DNA of 64,000 bases from Prosapia bicincta (Eukaryota > Arthropoda > Insecta > Hemiptera > Cercopidae), in assembly GCA_036971475.1 (NCBI GenBank), contig JBAIZL010000002.1, positions 329,428,645 through 329,492,644 on the forward strand. The letters run 5' to 3'. A program made the position numbers and the translations under genes. Shown here one piece after another: positions 12,301 through 26,700 of the stretch. Each line of letters opens with the position of its first letter. The stretch's first letter is position 1. The notes under the pieces are model-generated. The model searched no databases, was not told where the DNA came from, and was given only the letters and a program-made list of their open reading frames with translations.

Positions 12301-15300
12301 CCTCGCAAAACATATACTTTCTGGTGCCAGAAGATACAAAAGAAGAACCGCCTTTCACTTTATGGTTACCTAGTTCTCTGAATCGCAAGTAATATTGAAT
12401 GTTGGCTACGTGACAATAATGGCAAAGCTAAGAACTACATTAAAAACATTCTATCCTCGCAAAACATATACTTTCTGGTGCCAGAAGATACAAAAGAAGA
12501 ACCGCCTTTCACTTTATGGTTACCTAGTTCTCTGAGTCGCAAGTAATATTGAATGTTAGCTACGCGACAATAATGGCAAAGCTAAGAACTACATTAAAAA
12601 CATTCTATCCTTGCAAAACATATACTTTCTGATGCCAGAAGATACAAAAGAAGAACCGCCTTTCACTTTATGGTTACCTAGTTCTCTGAGTCGCAAGTAA
12701 TATTGAATGTTAGCTACGCGACAATAATGGCAAAGCTAAGAACTACATTAAAAACATTCTATCCTCGCAAAACATATACTTTCTGGTGCCAGAAGATACA
12801 AAAGAAGAACCGCCTTTCACTTTATGGTTACCTAGTTCTCTGAATCGCAAGTAATATTGAATGTTGGCTACGTGACAATAATGGCAAAGCTAAGAACTAC
12901 ATTAAAAACATTCTATCCTCGCAAAACATATACTTTCTGGTGCCAGAAGATCCTGAATGTGAACCGCCTCTCATTTTATTGTTACCTAGTTCTCTGAATC
13001 GCAAGTAATAGTGAATGTTAGCTACGCGACAATAACGGCAAAGCTAAGAACTACATTTAAAACATTCTATCCTCGCAAAACATATACTTTCTGGTGCCAG
13101 AAGATACAAAAGAAGAACCGCCTTTCACTTTATGGTTACCTAGTTCTCTGAGTCGCAAGTAATATTGAATGTTAGCTACGCGACAATAATGGCAAAGGTA
13201 AGAACTACATTAAAAACATTCTATCCTCGCAAAACATATACTTTCTGGTGCCAGAAGATCCTGAATGTGAACCGCCTCTCATTTTATTGTTACCTAGTTC
13301 TCTGAATCGCAAGTAGTATTGAATGTTAGCTACGTGACAATAATTGCAAAGCTAAGAACTACATTAAAAACATTCTATCCTCGCAAAACATATACTTTCT
13401 GGTGCCAGAAGATCCTGAATGTGAACCGCCTCTCATTTTATTGTTACCTAGTTCTCTGAATCGCAAGTAATATTGAATGTTAGCTACGTGACAATAATGG
13501 CAAAGCTCAGAACTACATTAAAAACATTCTATCCTCGCAAAACATATACTTTCTGGTGCCAGAAGATACAAAAGAAGAACCGCCTTTCACTTTATGGTTA
13601 CCTAGTTCTCTGAATCGCAAGTAATATTGAATGTTGGCTACGTGACAATAATGGCAAAGCTAAGAACTACATTAAAAACATTCTATCCTCGCAAAACATA
13701 TACTTTCTGATGCCAGAAGATCCTGAATGTGAACCGCCTCTCATTTTATTGTTACCTAGTTCTCTGAATCGCAAGTAATATTGAATGTTAGCTACGTGAC
13801 AATAATGGCAAAGCTAAGAACTGCATTAAAAACATTCTATCCTCGCAAAACATATACTTTCTGGAGCCAGAAAATCCTGAATGTGCACCGCCTCTCATTT
13901 TATTGTTACCTAGTTCTCTGAATCGCAAGTAATATTGAATGTTAGCTACGTGACAATAATGGCAAAGCTAAGAACTACATTAAAAATATTCTATCCTCGC
14001 AAAACATATACTTTCTGGTGCCAGAAGATACAAAAGAAGAACCGCCTTTCACTTTATGGTTACCTAGTTCTCTGAGTCGCAAGTAATATTGAATGTTAGC
14101 TACGCGACAATAATGGCAAAGCTAAGAACTACATTAAAAACATTCTATCCTCGCAAAACATATACTTTCTGATGCCAGAATATCCTGAATGTGAACCGCC
14201 TTTCACTTTATGGTTACCTAGTTCTCTGAATCGCAATTAATATTGAATGTTAGCTACGTGACAATAATGGCAAAGCTCAGAACTACATTAAAAACATTCT
14301 ATCCTCGCAAAACATATACTTTCTGGTGCCAGAAGATACAAAAGAAGAACCGCCTTTCACTTTATGGTTACCTAGTTCTCTGAATCGCAAGTAATATTGA
14401 ATGTTGGCTACGTGACAATAATGGCAAAGCTAAGAACTATATTAAAAACTTTCTATCCTTTCAAAACATATACTTTCTGGTGCCAGAATATCCTGAATGT
14501 GAACCGCCTTTCACTTTATGGTTACCTAGTTCTCTGAATCGCAATTAATACTGAATGTTAGCTACGTGACAATAATGGCAAAGCTCAAAACTACATTAAA
14601 AACATTCTATCCTCGCAAAACATATACTTTCTGGTGCCAGAAGATACAAAAGAAGAACCGCCTTTCACTTTATGGTTACCTAGTTCTCCGAATCGCAAGT
14701 GATATTGAATGTTACCTACGCGACAATAATGGCAAAGCTAAGAACTACATTAAAAACATTCAATCCTGGCAAAACATATAATTTCTGGTGCCAGAAGATA
14801 CAAAAGAAGAACCGCCTTTCACTTTATGGTTACCTAGTTCTCTGAATCGCAATTAGTATTGAATGTTAGCTACGTGACAATAATGGCAAAGCTAAGAGCT
14901 ATATTAAAAACATTCTATCCTCGCAAAACATATACTTTCCGGTGCCAGAAGATACAAAAGAAGAACCGCCTTTCACTTTATGGCTAAATAGTTCTCTGAA
15001 TCGCAAGTAATATTGAATGTTGGCTACGTGACAATAATGGCAAAGCTAAGAACTACATTAAAAACATTCTATCCTCGCAAAACATATACTTTCTGGTGCC
15101 AGAAGATACAAAAGAAGAACCGCCTTTCACTTTATGGTTACCTAGTTCTCTGAGTCGCAAGTAATATTGAATGTTAGCTACGCGACAATAATGGCAAAGC
15201 TAAGAACTACAATAAAAACATTCTATCCTCGCAAAACATATACTTTCTGGTGCCAGAATATCCTGAATGTGAACCGCCTTTCACGTTATGGTTACCTAGT

Positions 15301-18300
15301 TCTCAGAATCGCAATTAATATTGAATGTTAGCTACGTGACAATAATGGCAAAGCTCAGAACTACATTAAAAACATTCTATCCTCGCAAAACATATACTTT
15401 CTGGTGCCAGAAGATACAAAAGAAGAACCGCCTTTCACTTTATGGTTACCTAGTTCTCTGAATCGCAAGTAATATTGAATGTTGGCTACGTGACAATAAT
15501 GGCAAAGCTAAGAACTACATTAAAAACATTCTGTACTCGCAAAACATATACTTTCTGGTGCCAGAAGATACAAAAGAAGAACCGCCTTTCACTTTATGGT
15601 TACCTAGTTCTCTGAGTCGCAAGTAATATTGAATGTTAGCTACGCGACAATAATGGCAAAGCTAAGAACTACATTAAAAACATTCTATCCTCGCAAAACA
15701 TATACTTTCTGGTGCCAGAAGATCCTGAATGTGAACCGCCTCTCATTTTATTGTTACCTAGTTCTCTGAATCGCAAGTAATATTGAATGTTAGCTACGTG
15801 ACAATAATGGCAAAGCTAAGAACTACATTAAAAACATTCTATCCTCGCAAAACATATACTTTCTGGTGCCAGAAGATCCTGAATGTGAACCGCCTCTCAT
15901 TTTATTGTTACCTAGTTCTCTGAATCGCAAGTAATATTGAATGTTAGCTACGTGACAATAATGGCAAAGCTCAGAACTACATTAAAAACATTCTATCCTC
16001 GCAAAACATATACTTTCTGGTGCCAGAAGATACAAAAGAAGAACAGCCTTTCACTTTATGGTTACCTAGTTCTCTGAATCGCAATTAATATTGAATGTTA
16101 GCTACGTGACAATAATGGCAAAGCTCAAAACTACATTAAAAACCTTCTATCCTCGCAAAACATATACTTTCTGGTGCCAGAAGATACAAAAGAAGAACCG
16201 CCTTTCACTTTATGGTTACCTAGTTCTCTGAATCGCAAGTAATATTAAATGTTGGCTACGTGACAATAATGGCAAAGCTAAGAACTACATTAAAAACATT
16301 CTATCCTCGCAAAACATATACTTTCTGGTGCCAGAAGATACAAAAGAAGAACCGCCTTTCACTTTATGGTTACCTAGTTCTCTGAGTCGCAAGTAATATT
16401 GAATGTTAGCTACGCGACAATAATGGAAAAGCTAAGAACTACATTAAAAACATTCTATCCTCGCAAAACATATACTTTCTGATGCCAGAAGATACAAAAG
16501 AAGAACCGTCTTTCACTTTATGGTTACCTAGTTCTCTGAGTCGCAAGTAATATTGAATGTTAGCTACGCGACAATAATGGCAAAGCTAAGAACTACATTA
16601 AAAACATTCTATCGTCGCAAAACATATACTTTCTGATGCCAGAATATCCTGAATGTGAACCGCCTTTCACTTTATGGTTACCTAGTTCTCTGAATCGCAA
16701 ATAATATTGAATGTTAGCTACGTGACAATAATGGCAAAGCTAAGAACTACATTAAAAACATTCTATCCTCGCAAAACATATACTTTCTGGTGCCAGAAGA
16801 TCCTGAATGTGAACCGCCACTCATTTTATTGTTACCTAGTTCTCTGAATCGCAAGTAATAGTGAATGTTAGCTACGCGACAATAATGGCAAAGCTAAGAA
16901 CTACATTTAAAACATTCTATCCTCGCAAAACATATACTTTCTGGTGCCAGAAGATACAAAAGAAGAACCGCCTTTCACTTTATGGTTACCTAGTTCTCTG
17001 AGTCGCAAGTAATATTGAATGTTAGCTACGCGACAATAATGGCAAAGCTAAGAACTACATTAAAAACATTCTATCCTCGCAAAACATATACTTTCTGGTG
17101 CCAGAAGATCCTGAATGTGAACCGCCACTCATTTTATTGTTACCTAGTTCTCTGAATTGCAAGTAGTATTGAATGTTAGCTACGTGACAATAATGGCAAA
17201 GCTAAGAACTACATTAAAAACATTCTATCCTCGCAAAACATATACTTTCTGGTGCCAGAAGATCCTGAATGTGAACCGCCTCTCATTTTATTGTTACCTA
17301 GTTCTCTGAATCGCAAGTAATATTGAAAGTTAGCTACGTGACAATAATGGCAAAGCTCAGAACTACATTAAAAACATTCTATCCTCGCAAAACATATATT
17401 TTCTGGTGCCAGAAGATACAAAAGAAGAACCGCCTTTCACTTTGTTGTTACCTAGTTCTCTGAATCGCAATTAATGTTAGCTACGTGACAATAATGGCAA
17501 AGCTAAGAACTATATTAAAAACATTCTATCCTCGCAAAACATATACTTTCTGGTGCCAGAAGATACAAAAGAAGAACCGCCTTTCACTTTATGGTTACCT
17601 AGTTCTCTGAATCGCAATTAATATTGAATGTTAGCTACGTGACAATAATGGCAAAGCTAAGAACTACATTAAAAACATTCTATCCTCGCAAAACATATAC
17701 TTTCTGGTGCCAGAAGATACAAAAGAAGAACCGCCTTTCACTTTATGGTTACCTAGTTCTCTGAATCGCAAGTAATATTGAATGTTGGTTACGTGACAAT
17801 AATGGCAAAGCTAAGAACTACATTAAAAACATTCTATCCTCGCAAAACATATACTTTCTGGTGCCAGAAGATACAAAAGAAGAACCGCCTTTCACTTTAT
17901 GGTTACCTAGTTCTCTGAGTCGCAAGTAATATTGAATGTTAGCTACGTGACAATAATGGCAAAGCTCAGAACTACATTAAAAACATTCTATCCTCGCAAA
18001 ACATATACTTTCTGGTGCCAGAAGATCCTGAATGTGAACCGCCTCTCATTTTATTGTTACCTAGTTCTCTGAATCGCAAGTAATATTGAATGTTAGCTAC
18101 GTGACAATAATGGCAAAGCTCAGAACTACATTAAAAACATTCCATCCTCGCAAAACATATACTTTCTGGTGCCAGAAGATCCTGAATGTGAACCGCCTCT
18201 CATTTTATTGTTACCTAGTTCTCTGAATCGCAAGTAATATTGAATGTTAGCTACGTGACAATAATGGCAAAGCTAAGAACTACATTAAAAACATTCTATC

Positions 18301-21300
18301 CTCGCAAAACATATACTTTCTGGTGCCAGAAGATCCTGAATGTGAACCGCCTCTCATTTTATTGTTACCTAGTTCTCTGAATCGCACGTAATATTGAATG
18401 TTGGCTACGAGACAATAATGGCAAAGCTAAGAACTACATTAAAAACATTCTATCCTCGCCAAAAAACATATACTTTCTGGTGCCAGAAGATACAAAAGAA
18501 GAACCGCCTTTCACTTTATGGTTACTTAGTTCTCTGAGTCGCAAGTAATATTGAATGTTAGCTACGTGACAATAATGGCAAAGCTCAGAACTACATTAAA
18601 AACATTCTATCCTCGCAAAACATATACTTTCTGGTGCTAGAAGATCCTGAAAGTGAACCGCCTCTCATTTTATTGTTACCTAGTTCTCTGAATCGCAAGT
18701 AATATTGAATGTTGGCTACGTGACAATAATGGCAAAGCTCAGAACTACATTAAAAACATTCTATCCTCGCAAAACATATACTTTCTGGTGCCAGAAGATA
18801 CAAAAGAAGAACCGCCTTTCACTTTATGGTTACCTAGTTCTCTGAATCGCAATTAATATTGAATGTTAGCTACGTGACAATATTGGCAAAGCTAAGAACT
18901 ATATTAAAAACATTCTATCCTCGCAAAACATATACTTTCTGGTGCCAGAAGATACAAAAGATAAACCTCCTTTCACTTTATGGTTACCTAGTTCTCTGAA
19001 TCGCAATTAATATTGAATGTTAGCTACGTGACAATAATGGCAAAGCTAAGAACTACATTAAAAACATTCTATCCTCGCAAAACATATACTTTCTGGTGCC
19101 AGAAGATACAAAAGAAAAACCTCCTTTCACTTTATGGTTACCTAGTTCTCTGAATCGCAATTAATATTGAATGTTAGCTACGTGACAATAATGGCAAAGC
19201 TCAAAACTACATTAAAAACATTCTATCCTCGCAAAACATATACTTTCTGGTGCCAGAAGATACAAAAGAAGAACCGCCTTTCACTTTATGGTTACCTAGT
19301 TCTCTGAGTCGCAAGTAATATTGAATGTTAGCTACGCGACAATAATGGCAAAGCTAAGAACTACATTAAAAACATTCTATCCTCGCAAAACATATACTTT
19401 CTGGTGCCAGAATATCCTGAATGTGAACCGCCTTTCACTTTATGGTTACCTAGTTCTCTGAATCGCAATTAATATTGAATGTTAGCTACGTGACAATAAT
19501 GGCAAAGCTAAGAACTACATTAAAAACATTCTATCCTCGCAAAACATATACTTTCTGGTGCCAGAAGATCCTGAATGTGAACCGCCTCTCATTTTATTGT
19601 TACCTAGTTCTCTGAATCGCAAGTAATATTAAATGTTAGCTACGTGACAATAATGGCAAAGCTAAGAACTACATTAAAAACATTCTATCCTCGCAAAACA
19701 TATACTTTCTGGTGCCAGAAGATACAAAAGAAGAACCGCCTTTCACTTTATGGTTACCTAGTTCTCTGAATCGCAATTATTATTGTATGTTAGCTACGTG
19801 ACAATAATGGCAAAGCTAAGAACTATATTAAAAACATTCTATCCTCGCAAAACATATACTTTCTGGTGCCAGAAGATACAAAAGAAAAACCGCCTTTCAC
19901 TTTATGGTTACCTAGTTCTCTGAATCGCAATTAATATTGAATGTTAGCTACGTGACAATAATGGCAAAGCTCAAAACTACATTAAAAACATTCTATCCTC
20001 GCAAAACATATACTTTCTGGTGCCAGAAGATACAAAAGAAGACCCGCCTTTCACTTTATGGTTACCTAGTTCTCTGAATCGCAAGTAATATTGAATGTTG
20101 GCTACGTGACAATAATGGCAAAGCTAAGAACTACATTAAAAACATTCTATCCTCGCAAAACATATACTTTCTGGTGCCAGAAGATACAAAAGAAGACCCG
20201 CATTTCACTTTATGGTTACCTAGTTCTCTGAATCGCAAGTAATATTGAATGTTGGCTACGTGACAATAATGGCAAAGCTAAGAACTACATTAAAAACATT
20301 CTATCCTCGCAAAACATATACTTTCTGGTGCCAGAAGATACAAAAGAAGAACCGCCTTTCACTTTATGGTTACCTAGTTCTCTGAGTCGCAAGTAATATT
20401 GAATGTTAGCTACGCGACAATAATGGCAAAGCTAAGAACTACATTAAAAACATTCTATCCTCGCAAAACATATACTTTCTGGTGCCAGAAGATACAAAAG
20501 AAAAACCGCCTTTCACTTTATGGTTACCTAGTTCTCTGAGTCGCAAGTAATATTGAATGTTAGCTACGCGACAATAATGGCAAAGCTAAGAACTACATTA
20601 AAAACATTCTATCCTCGCAAAACATATACTTTCTGGTGCCAGAAGATACAAAAGAAAAACCGCCTTTCACTTTATGGTTACCTAGTTCTCTGATTCGCAA
20701 GTAATATTGAATGTTAGCTACGTGACAATAATGGCAAAGCTCAAAACTACATTAAAAACATTCTATCCTCGCAAAACATATACTTTCTGGTGCCAGAAGA
20801 TACAAAAGAAGAACCGCCTTTCACTTTATGGTTACCTAGTTCTCTGAGTCGCAAGTAATATTGAATGTTAGCTACGCGACAATAATGGCAAAGCTAAGAA
20901 CTACATTAAAAACATTCTATCCTCGCAAAACATATACTTTCTGGTGCCAGAATATCCTGAATGTGAACCGCCTTTCACTTTATGGTTACCTAGTTCTCTG
21001 AATCGCAATTAATATTGAATGTTAGCTACGTGACAATAATGGCAAAGCTAAGAACTACATTAAAAACATTCTATCCTCGCAAAACATATACTTTCTGGTG
21101 CCAGAAGATCCTGAATGTGAACCGCCTCTCATTTTATTGTTACCTAGTTCTCTGAATCGCAAGTAATAGTGAATGTTAGCTACGCGACAATAATGGCAAA
21201 GCTAAGAACTACATTTAAAACATTCTATCCTCGCAAAACATATACTTTCTGGTGCCAGAAGATACAAAAGAAGAACCGCCTTTCACTTTATGGTTACCTA

Positions 21301-21699
21301 GTTCTCTGAGTCGCAAGTAATATTGAATGTTAGCTACGCGACAATAATGGCAAAGCTCAGAACTACATTAAAAACATTCTATCCTCGCAAAACATATACT
21401 TTCTGGTGCCAGAAGATCCTGAATGTGAACCGCCTCTCATTTTATTGTTACCTAGTTCTCTGAATCGCAAGTAATATTGAATGTTAGCTACGTGACAATA
21501 ATGGCAAAGCTCAGAACTACATTAAAAACATTCTATCCTCGCAAAACATATACTTTCTGGTGCCAGAAGATACAAAAGAAGAACCGCCTTTCACTTTATG
21601 GTTACCTAGTTCTCTGAATCGCAATTAATATTGAATGTTAGCTACGTGACAATAATGGCAAAGCTAAGAACTACATTAAAAACATTCTATCCTCGCAAA

Positions 21700-23790
21700 A
21701 CATATACTTTCTGGTGCCAGAAGATACAAAAGAAGAACCGCCTTTCACTTTATAGTTACCTAGTTCTCTGAGTCGCAAGTAATATTGAATGTTAGCTACG
21801 CGACAATAATGGCAAAGCTAAGAACTACATTAAAAACATTCTATCCTCGCAAAACATATACTTTCTGGTGCCAGAAGATACAAAAGAAGAACCGCCTTTC
21901 ACTTTTTGGTTACCTAGTTCTCTGAGTCGCAAGTAATATTGAATGTTAGCTACGTGACAATAATGGCAAAGTTAAGAACTACATTAAAAACATTCTATCC
22001 TCGCAAAACATATACTTTCTGGTGCCAGAATATCCTGAATGTGAACCGCCTTTCACTTTATGGTTACCTAGTTCTCTGAATCGCAAGTAATACTGAATGT
22101 TAGCTACGTGACAATAATGGCAAAGCTCAGAACTACATTAAAAACATTCTATCCTCGCAAAACATATACTTTCTGGTGCCAGAAGATCCAAAAGAAGAAC
22201 CGCCTTTCACTTTGTGGCTACCTAGTTCTCTGAATCGCAATTAATATTGAATGTTAGCTACGTGACAATAATGGCAAAGCTAAGAACTATATTAAAAACA
22301 TTCTATCCTCGCAAAACATATACTTTCTGGTGCCAGAAGATACAAAAGAAGAACCGCCTTTCACTTTATGGTTACCTAGTTCTCTGAGTCGCAAGTAATA
22401 TTGAATGTTAGCTACGCGACAATAATGGCAAAGCTAAGAACTACATTAAAAACATTCTATCCTCGCAAAACATATACTTTCTGGTGCCAGAAGATACAAA
22501 AGAAAAACCGCCTTTCACTTTATGGTTACCTAGTTCTCTGAGTCGCAAGTAATATTGAATGTTAGCTACGCGACAATAATGGCAAAGCTAAGAACTACAT
22601 TAAAAACATTCTATCCTCGCAAAACATATACTTTCTGGTGCCAGAAGATACAAAAGAAAAACCGCCTTTCACTTTATGGTTACCTAGTTCTCTGATTCGC
22701 AAGTAATATTGAATGTTAGCTACGCGACAATAATGGCAAAGCTAAGAACTACATTAAAAACATTCTATCCTCGCAAAACATATACTTTCTGGTGCCAGAA
22801 GATACAAAAGAAGAACCGCCTTTCACTTTATAGTTACCTAGTTCTCTGAGTCGCAAGTAATATTGAATGTTAGCTACGCGACAATAATGGCAAAGCTAAG
22901 AACTACATTAAAAACATTCTATCCTCGCAAAACATATACTTTCTGGTGCCAGAATATCCTGAATGTGAACCGCCTTTCACTTTATGGTTACCTAGTTCTC
23001 TGAATCGCAATTAATATTGAATGTTAGCTACGTGACAATAATGGCAAAGCTAAGAACTACATTAAAAACATTCTATCCTCGCAAAACATATACTTTCTGG
23101 TGCCAGAAGATCCTGAATGTGAACCGCCTTTCACTTTATAGTTACCTAGTTCTCTGAGTCGCAAGTAATATTGAATGTTAGCTACGCGACAATAATGGCA
23201 AAGCTAAGAACTACATTAAAAACATTCTATCCTCGCAAAACATATACTTTCTGGTGCCAGAAGATACAAAAGAAGAACCGCCTTTCACTTTATGGTTACC
23301 TAGTTCTCTGAGTCGCAAGTAATATTGAATGTTAGCTACGTGACAATAATGGCAAAGTTAAGAACTACATTAAAAACATTCTATCCTCGCAAAACATATA
23401 CTTTCTGGTGCCAGAATATCCTGAATGTGAACCGCCTTTCACTTTATGGTTACCTAGTTCTCTGAATCGCAAGTAATACTGAATGTTAGCTACGTGACAA
23501 TAATGGCAAAGCTCAGAACTACATTAAAAACATTCTATCCTCGCAAAACATATACTTTCTGGTGCCAGAAGATCCAAAAGAAGAACCGCCTTGCACTTTG
23601 TGGCTACCTAGTTCTCTGAATCGCAATTAATATTGAATGTTAGCTACGTGACAATAATGGCAAAGCTAAGAACTATATTAAAAACATTCTATCCTCGCAA
23701 AACATATACTTTCTGGTGCCAGAAGATACAAAAGAAGAACCGCCTTTCACTTTATGGTTACCTAGTTCTCTGAATCGCAATTAATATTGA
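21700..23790 (+). repeat. Satellite block duplicated with a 1386-bp (9-monomer) offset
   Basis: Private variants recur 1386 bases apart: tatagttacc at 21751 and 23137, caaagttaag at 21967 and 23353, and gatccaaaag at 22185 and 23571. A further pair, tgattcgcaa at 20691 and 22693, is 2002 bases (13 monomers) apart. All offsets are whole multiples of 154. Confidence 0.88.
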
Positions 23791-26700
23791 ATGTTAGCTA
23801 CGTGACAATAATGGCAAAGCTCAAAACTACATTAAAAACATTCTATCCTCGCAAAACATATACTTTCTGGTGCCAGAAGATACAAAAGAAGAACCGCCTT
23901 TCACTTTATGGTTACCTAGTTCTCTGAATCGCAAGTAATATTGAATGTTGGCTACGTGACAATAATGGCAAAGCTAAGAACTACATTAAAAACATTCTAT
24001 CCTCGCAAAACATATACGTTCTGGTGCCAGAAGATACAAAAGAAGAACCGCCTTTCACTTTATGGTTACCTAGTTCTCTGAGTCGCAAGTAATATTGAAT
24101 GTTAGCTACGTGACAATAATGGCAAAGCTCAGAACTACATTAAAAACATTCTATCCTCGCAAAACATATACTTTCTGGTGCCAGAAGATCCTGAATGTGA
24201 ACCGCCTCTCATTTTATTGTTACCTAGTTCTCTGAATCGCAAGTAATATTGAATGTTAGCTACGTGACAATAATGGCAAAGCTCAGAACTACATTAAAAA
24301 CATTCTATCCTCGCAAAACATATACTTTCTGGTGCCAGAAGATACAAAAGAAGAACCGCCTTTCACTTTATGGTTACCTAGTTCTCTGAGTCGCAAGTAA
24401 TATTGAATGTTAGCTACGTGACAATAATGGCAAAGCTAAGAACTACATTAAAAACATTCTATCCTCGCAAAACATATACTTTCTGGTGCCAGAAGATCCT
24501 GAATGTGAACCGCCTCTCATTTTATTGTTACCTAGTTCTCTGAATCGCAAGTAATAGTGAATGTTAGCTACGCGACAATAATGGCAAAGCTAAGAGCTAC
24601 ATTTAAAACATTCTATCCTCGCAAAACATATACTTTCTGGTGCCAGAAGATACAAAAGAAGAACCGCCTTTCACTTTATGGTTACCTAGTTCTCTGAGTC
24701 GCAAGTAATATTGAATGTTAGCTACGTGACAATAATGGCAAAGCTAAGAACTACATTAAAAACATTCTATCCTCGCAAAACATATACTTTCTGGTGCCAG
24801 AAGATCCTGAATGTGAACCGCCTCTCATTTTATTGTTACCTAGTTCTCTGAATCGCAAGTAATATTGAATGTTAGCTACGTGACAATAATGGCAAAGCTA
24901 AGAACTACATTAAAAACATTCTATCCTCGCAAAACATATACTTTCTGGTGCCAGAAGATCCTGAATGTGAACCGCCTCTCATTTTATTGTTACCTAGTTC
25001 TCTGAATCGCAAGAAATAGTGAATGTTAGCTACGCGACAATAATGGCAAAGCTAAGAACTACATTTAAAACATTCTATCCTCGCAAAACATATACTTTCT
25101 GGTGCCAGAAGATACAAAAGAAGAACCGCCTTTCACTTTATGGTTACCTAGTTCTCTGAATCGCAAGTAATATTGAATGTTAGCTACGTGACAATAATGG
25201 CAAAGCTAAGAACTACATTAAAAACATTCTATCCTCGCAAAACATATACTTTCTGGTGCCAAAAGATACAAAAGAAGAACCGCCTTTCACTTTATGGTTA
25301 CCTAGTTCTCTGAGTCGCAAGTAATATTGAATGTTAGCTACGCGACAATAATGGCAAAGCTAAGAACTACATTAAAAACATTCTATCCTCGCAAAACATA
25401 TACTTTCTGGTGCCAGAATATCCTGAATGTGAACCGCCTTTCACTTTATGGTTACCTAGTTCTCTGAATCGCAAGTAATATTGAATGTTAGCTACGTGAC
25501 AATAATGGCAAAGCTCAGAACTACATTAAAAACATTCTATCCTCGCAAAACATATACTTTCTGGTGCCAGAAGATACAAAAGAAGAACCGCCTTTCCCTT
25601 TATGGTTACCTAGTTCTCTGAGTCGAAAGTAATATTGAATGTTAGCTACGCGACAATAATGGCAAAGCTAAGAACTACATTAAAAACATTCTATCCTCGC
25701 AAAACATATACTTTCTGGTGCCAGAATATCCTGAATGTGAACCGCCTTTCACTTTATGGTTACCTAGTTCTCTGAATCGCAATTAATATTGAATGTTAGC
25801 TACGTGACAATAATGGCAAAGCTAAGAACTACATTAAAAACATTCTATCCTCGCAAAACATATACTTTCTGGTGCCAGAAGATCCTGAATGTGAACCGCC
25901 TCTCATTTTATTGTTACCTAGTTCTCTGAATCGCAAGTAATAGTGAATGTTAGCTACGCGACAATAATGGCAAAGCTAAGAACTACATTTAAAACATTCT
26001 ATCCTCGCAAAACATATACTTTCTGGTGCCAGAAGATACAAAAGAAGAACCGCCTTTCACTTTATGGTTACCTAGTTCTCTGAGTCGCAAGTAATATTGA
26101 ATGTTAGCTACGCGACAATAATGGCAAAGCTAAGAACTACATTAAAAACATTCTATCCTCGCAAAACATATACTTTCTGGTGCCAGGAGATCCTGAATGT
26201 GAACCGCCTCTCATTTTATTGTTACCTAGTTCTCTGAATCGCAAGTAATATTGAATGTTAGCTACGTGACAATAATGGCAAAGCTAAGAACTACATTAAA
26301 AACATTCTATCCTCGCAAAACATATACTTTCTGGTGCCAGAAGATCCTGAATGTGAACCGCCTCTCATTTTATGGTTACCTAGTTCTCTGAATCGCAAGT
26401 AATATTGAATGTTAGCTACGTGACAATAATGGCAAAGCTCAGAACTACATTAAAAACATTCTATCCTCGCAAAACATATACTTTCTGGTGCAAGAAGATA
26501 CAAAAGAAGAACCGCCTTTCACTTTGTGGTTACCTAGTTCTCTGAATCGCAATTAATATTGAATGTTAGCTACGTGACAATAATGGCAAAGCTAAGAACT
26601 ATATTAAAAACATTCAATCCTCGCAAAACATATACTTTCTGGTGCCAGAAGATACAAAAGAAGAACCGCCTTTCACTTTATGGTTACCTAGTTCTCTGAA

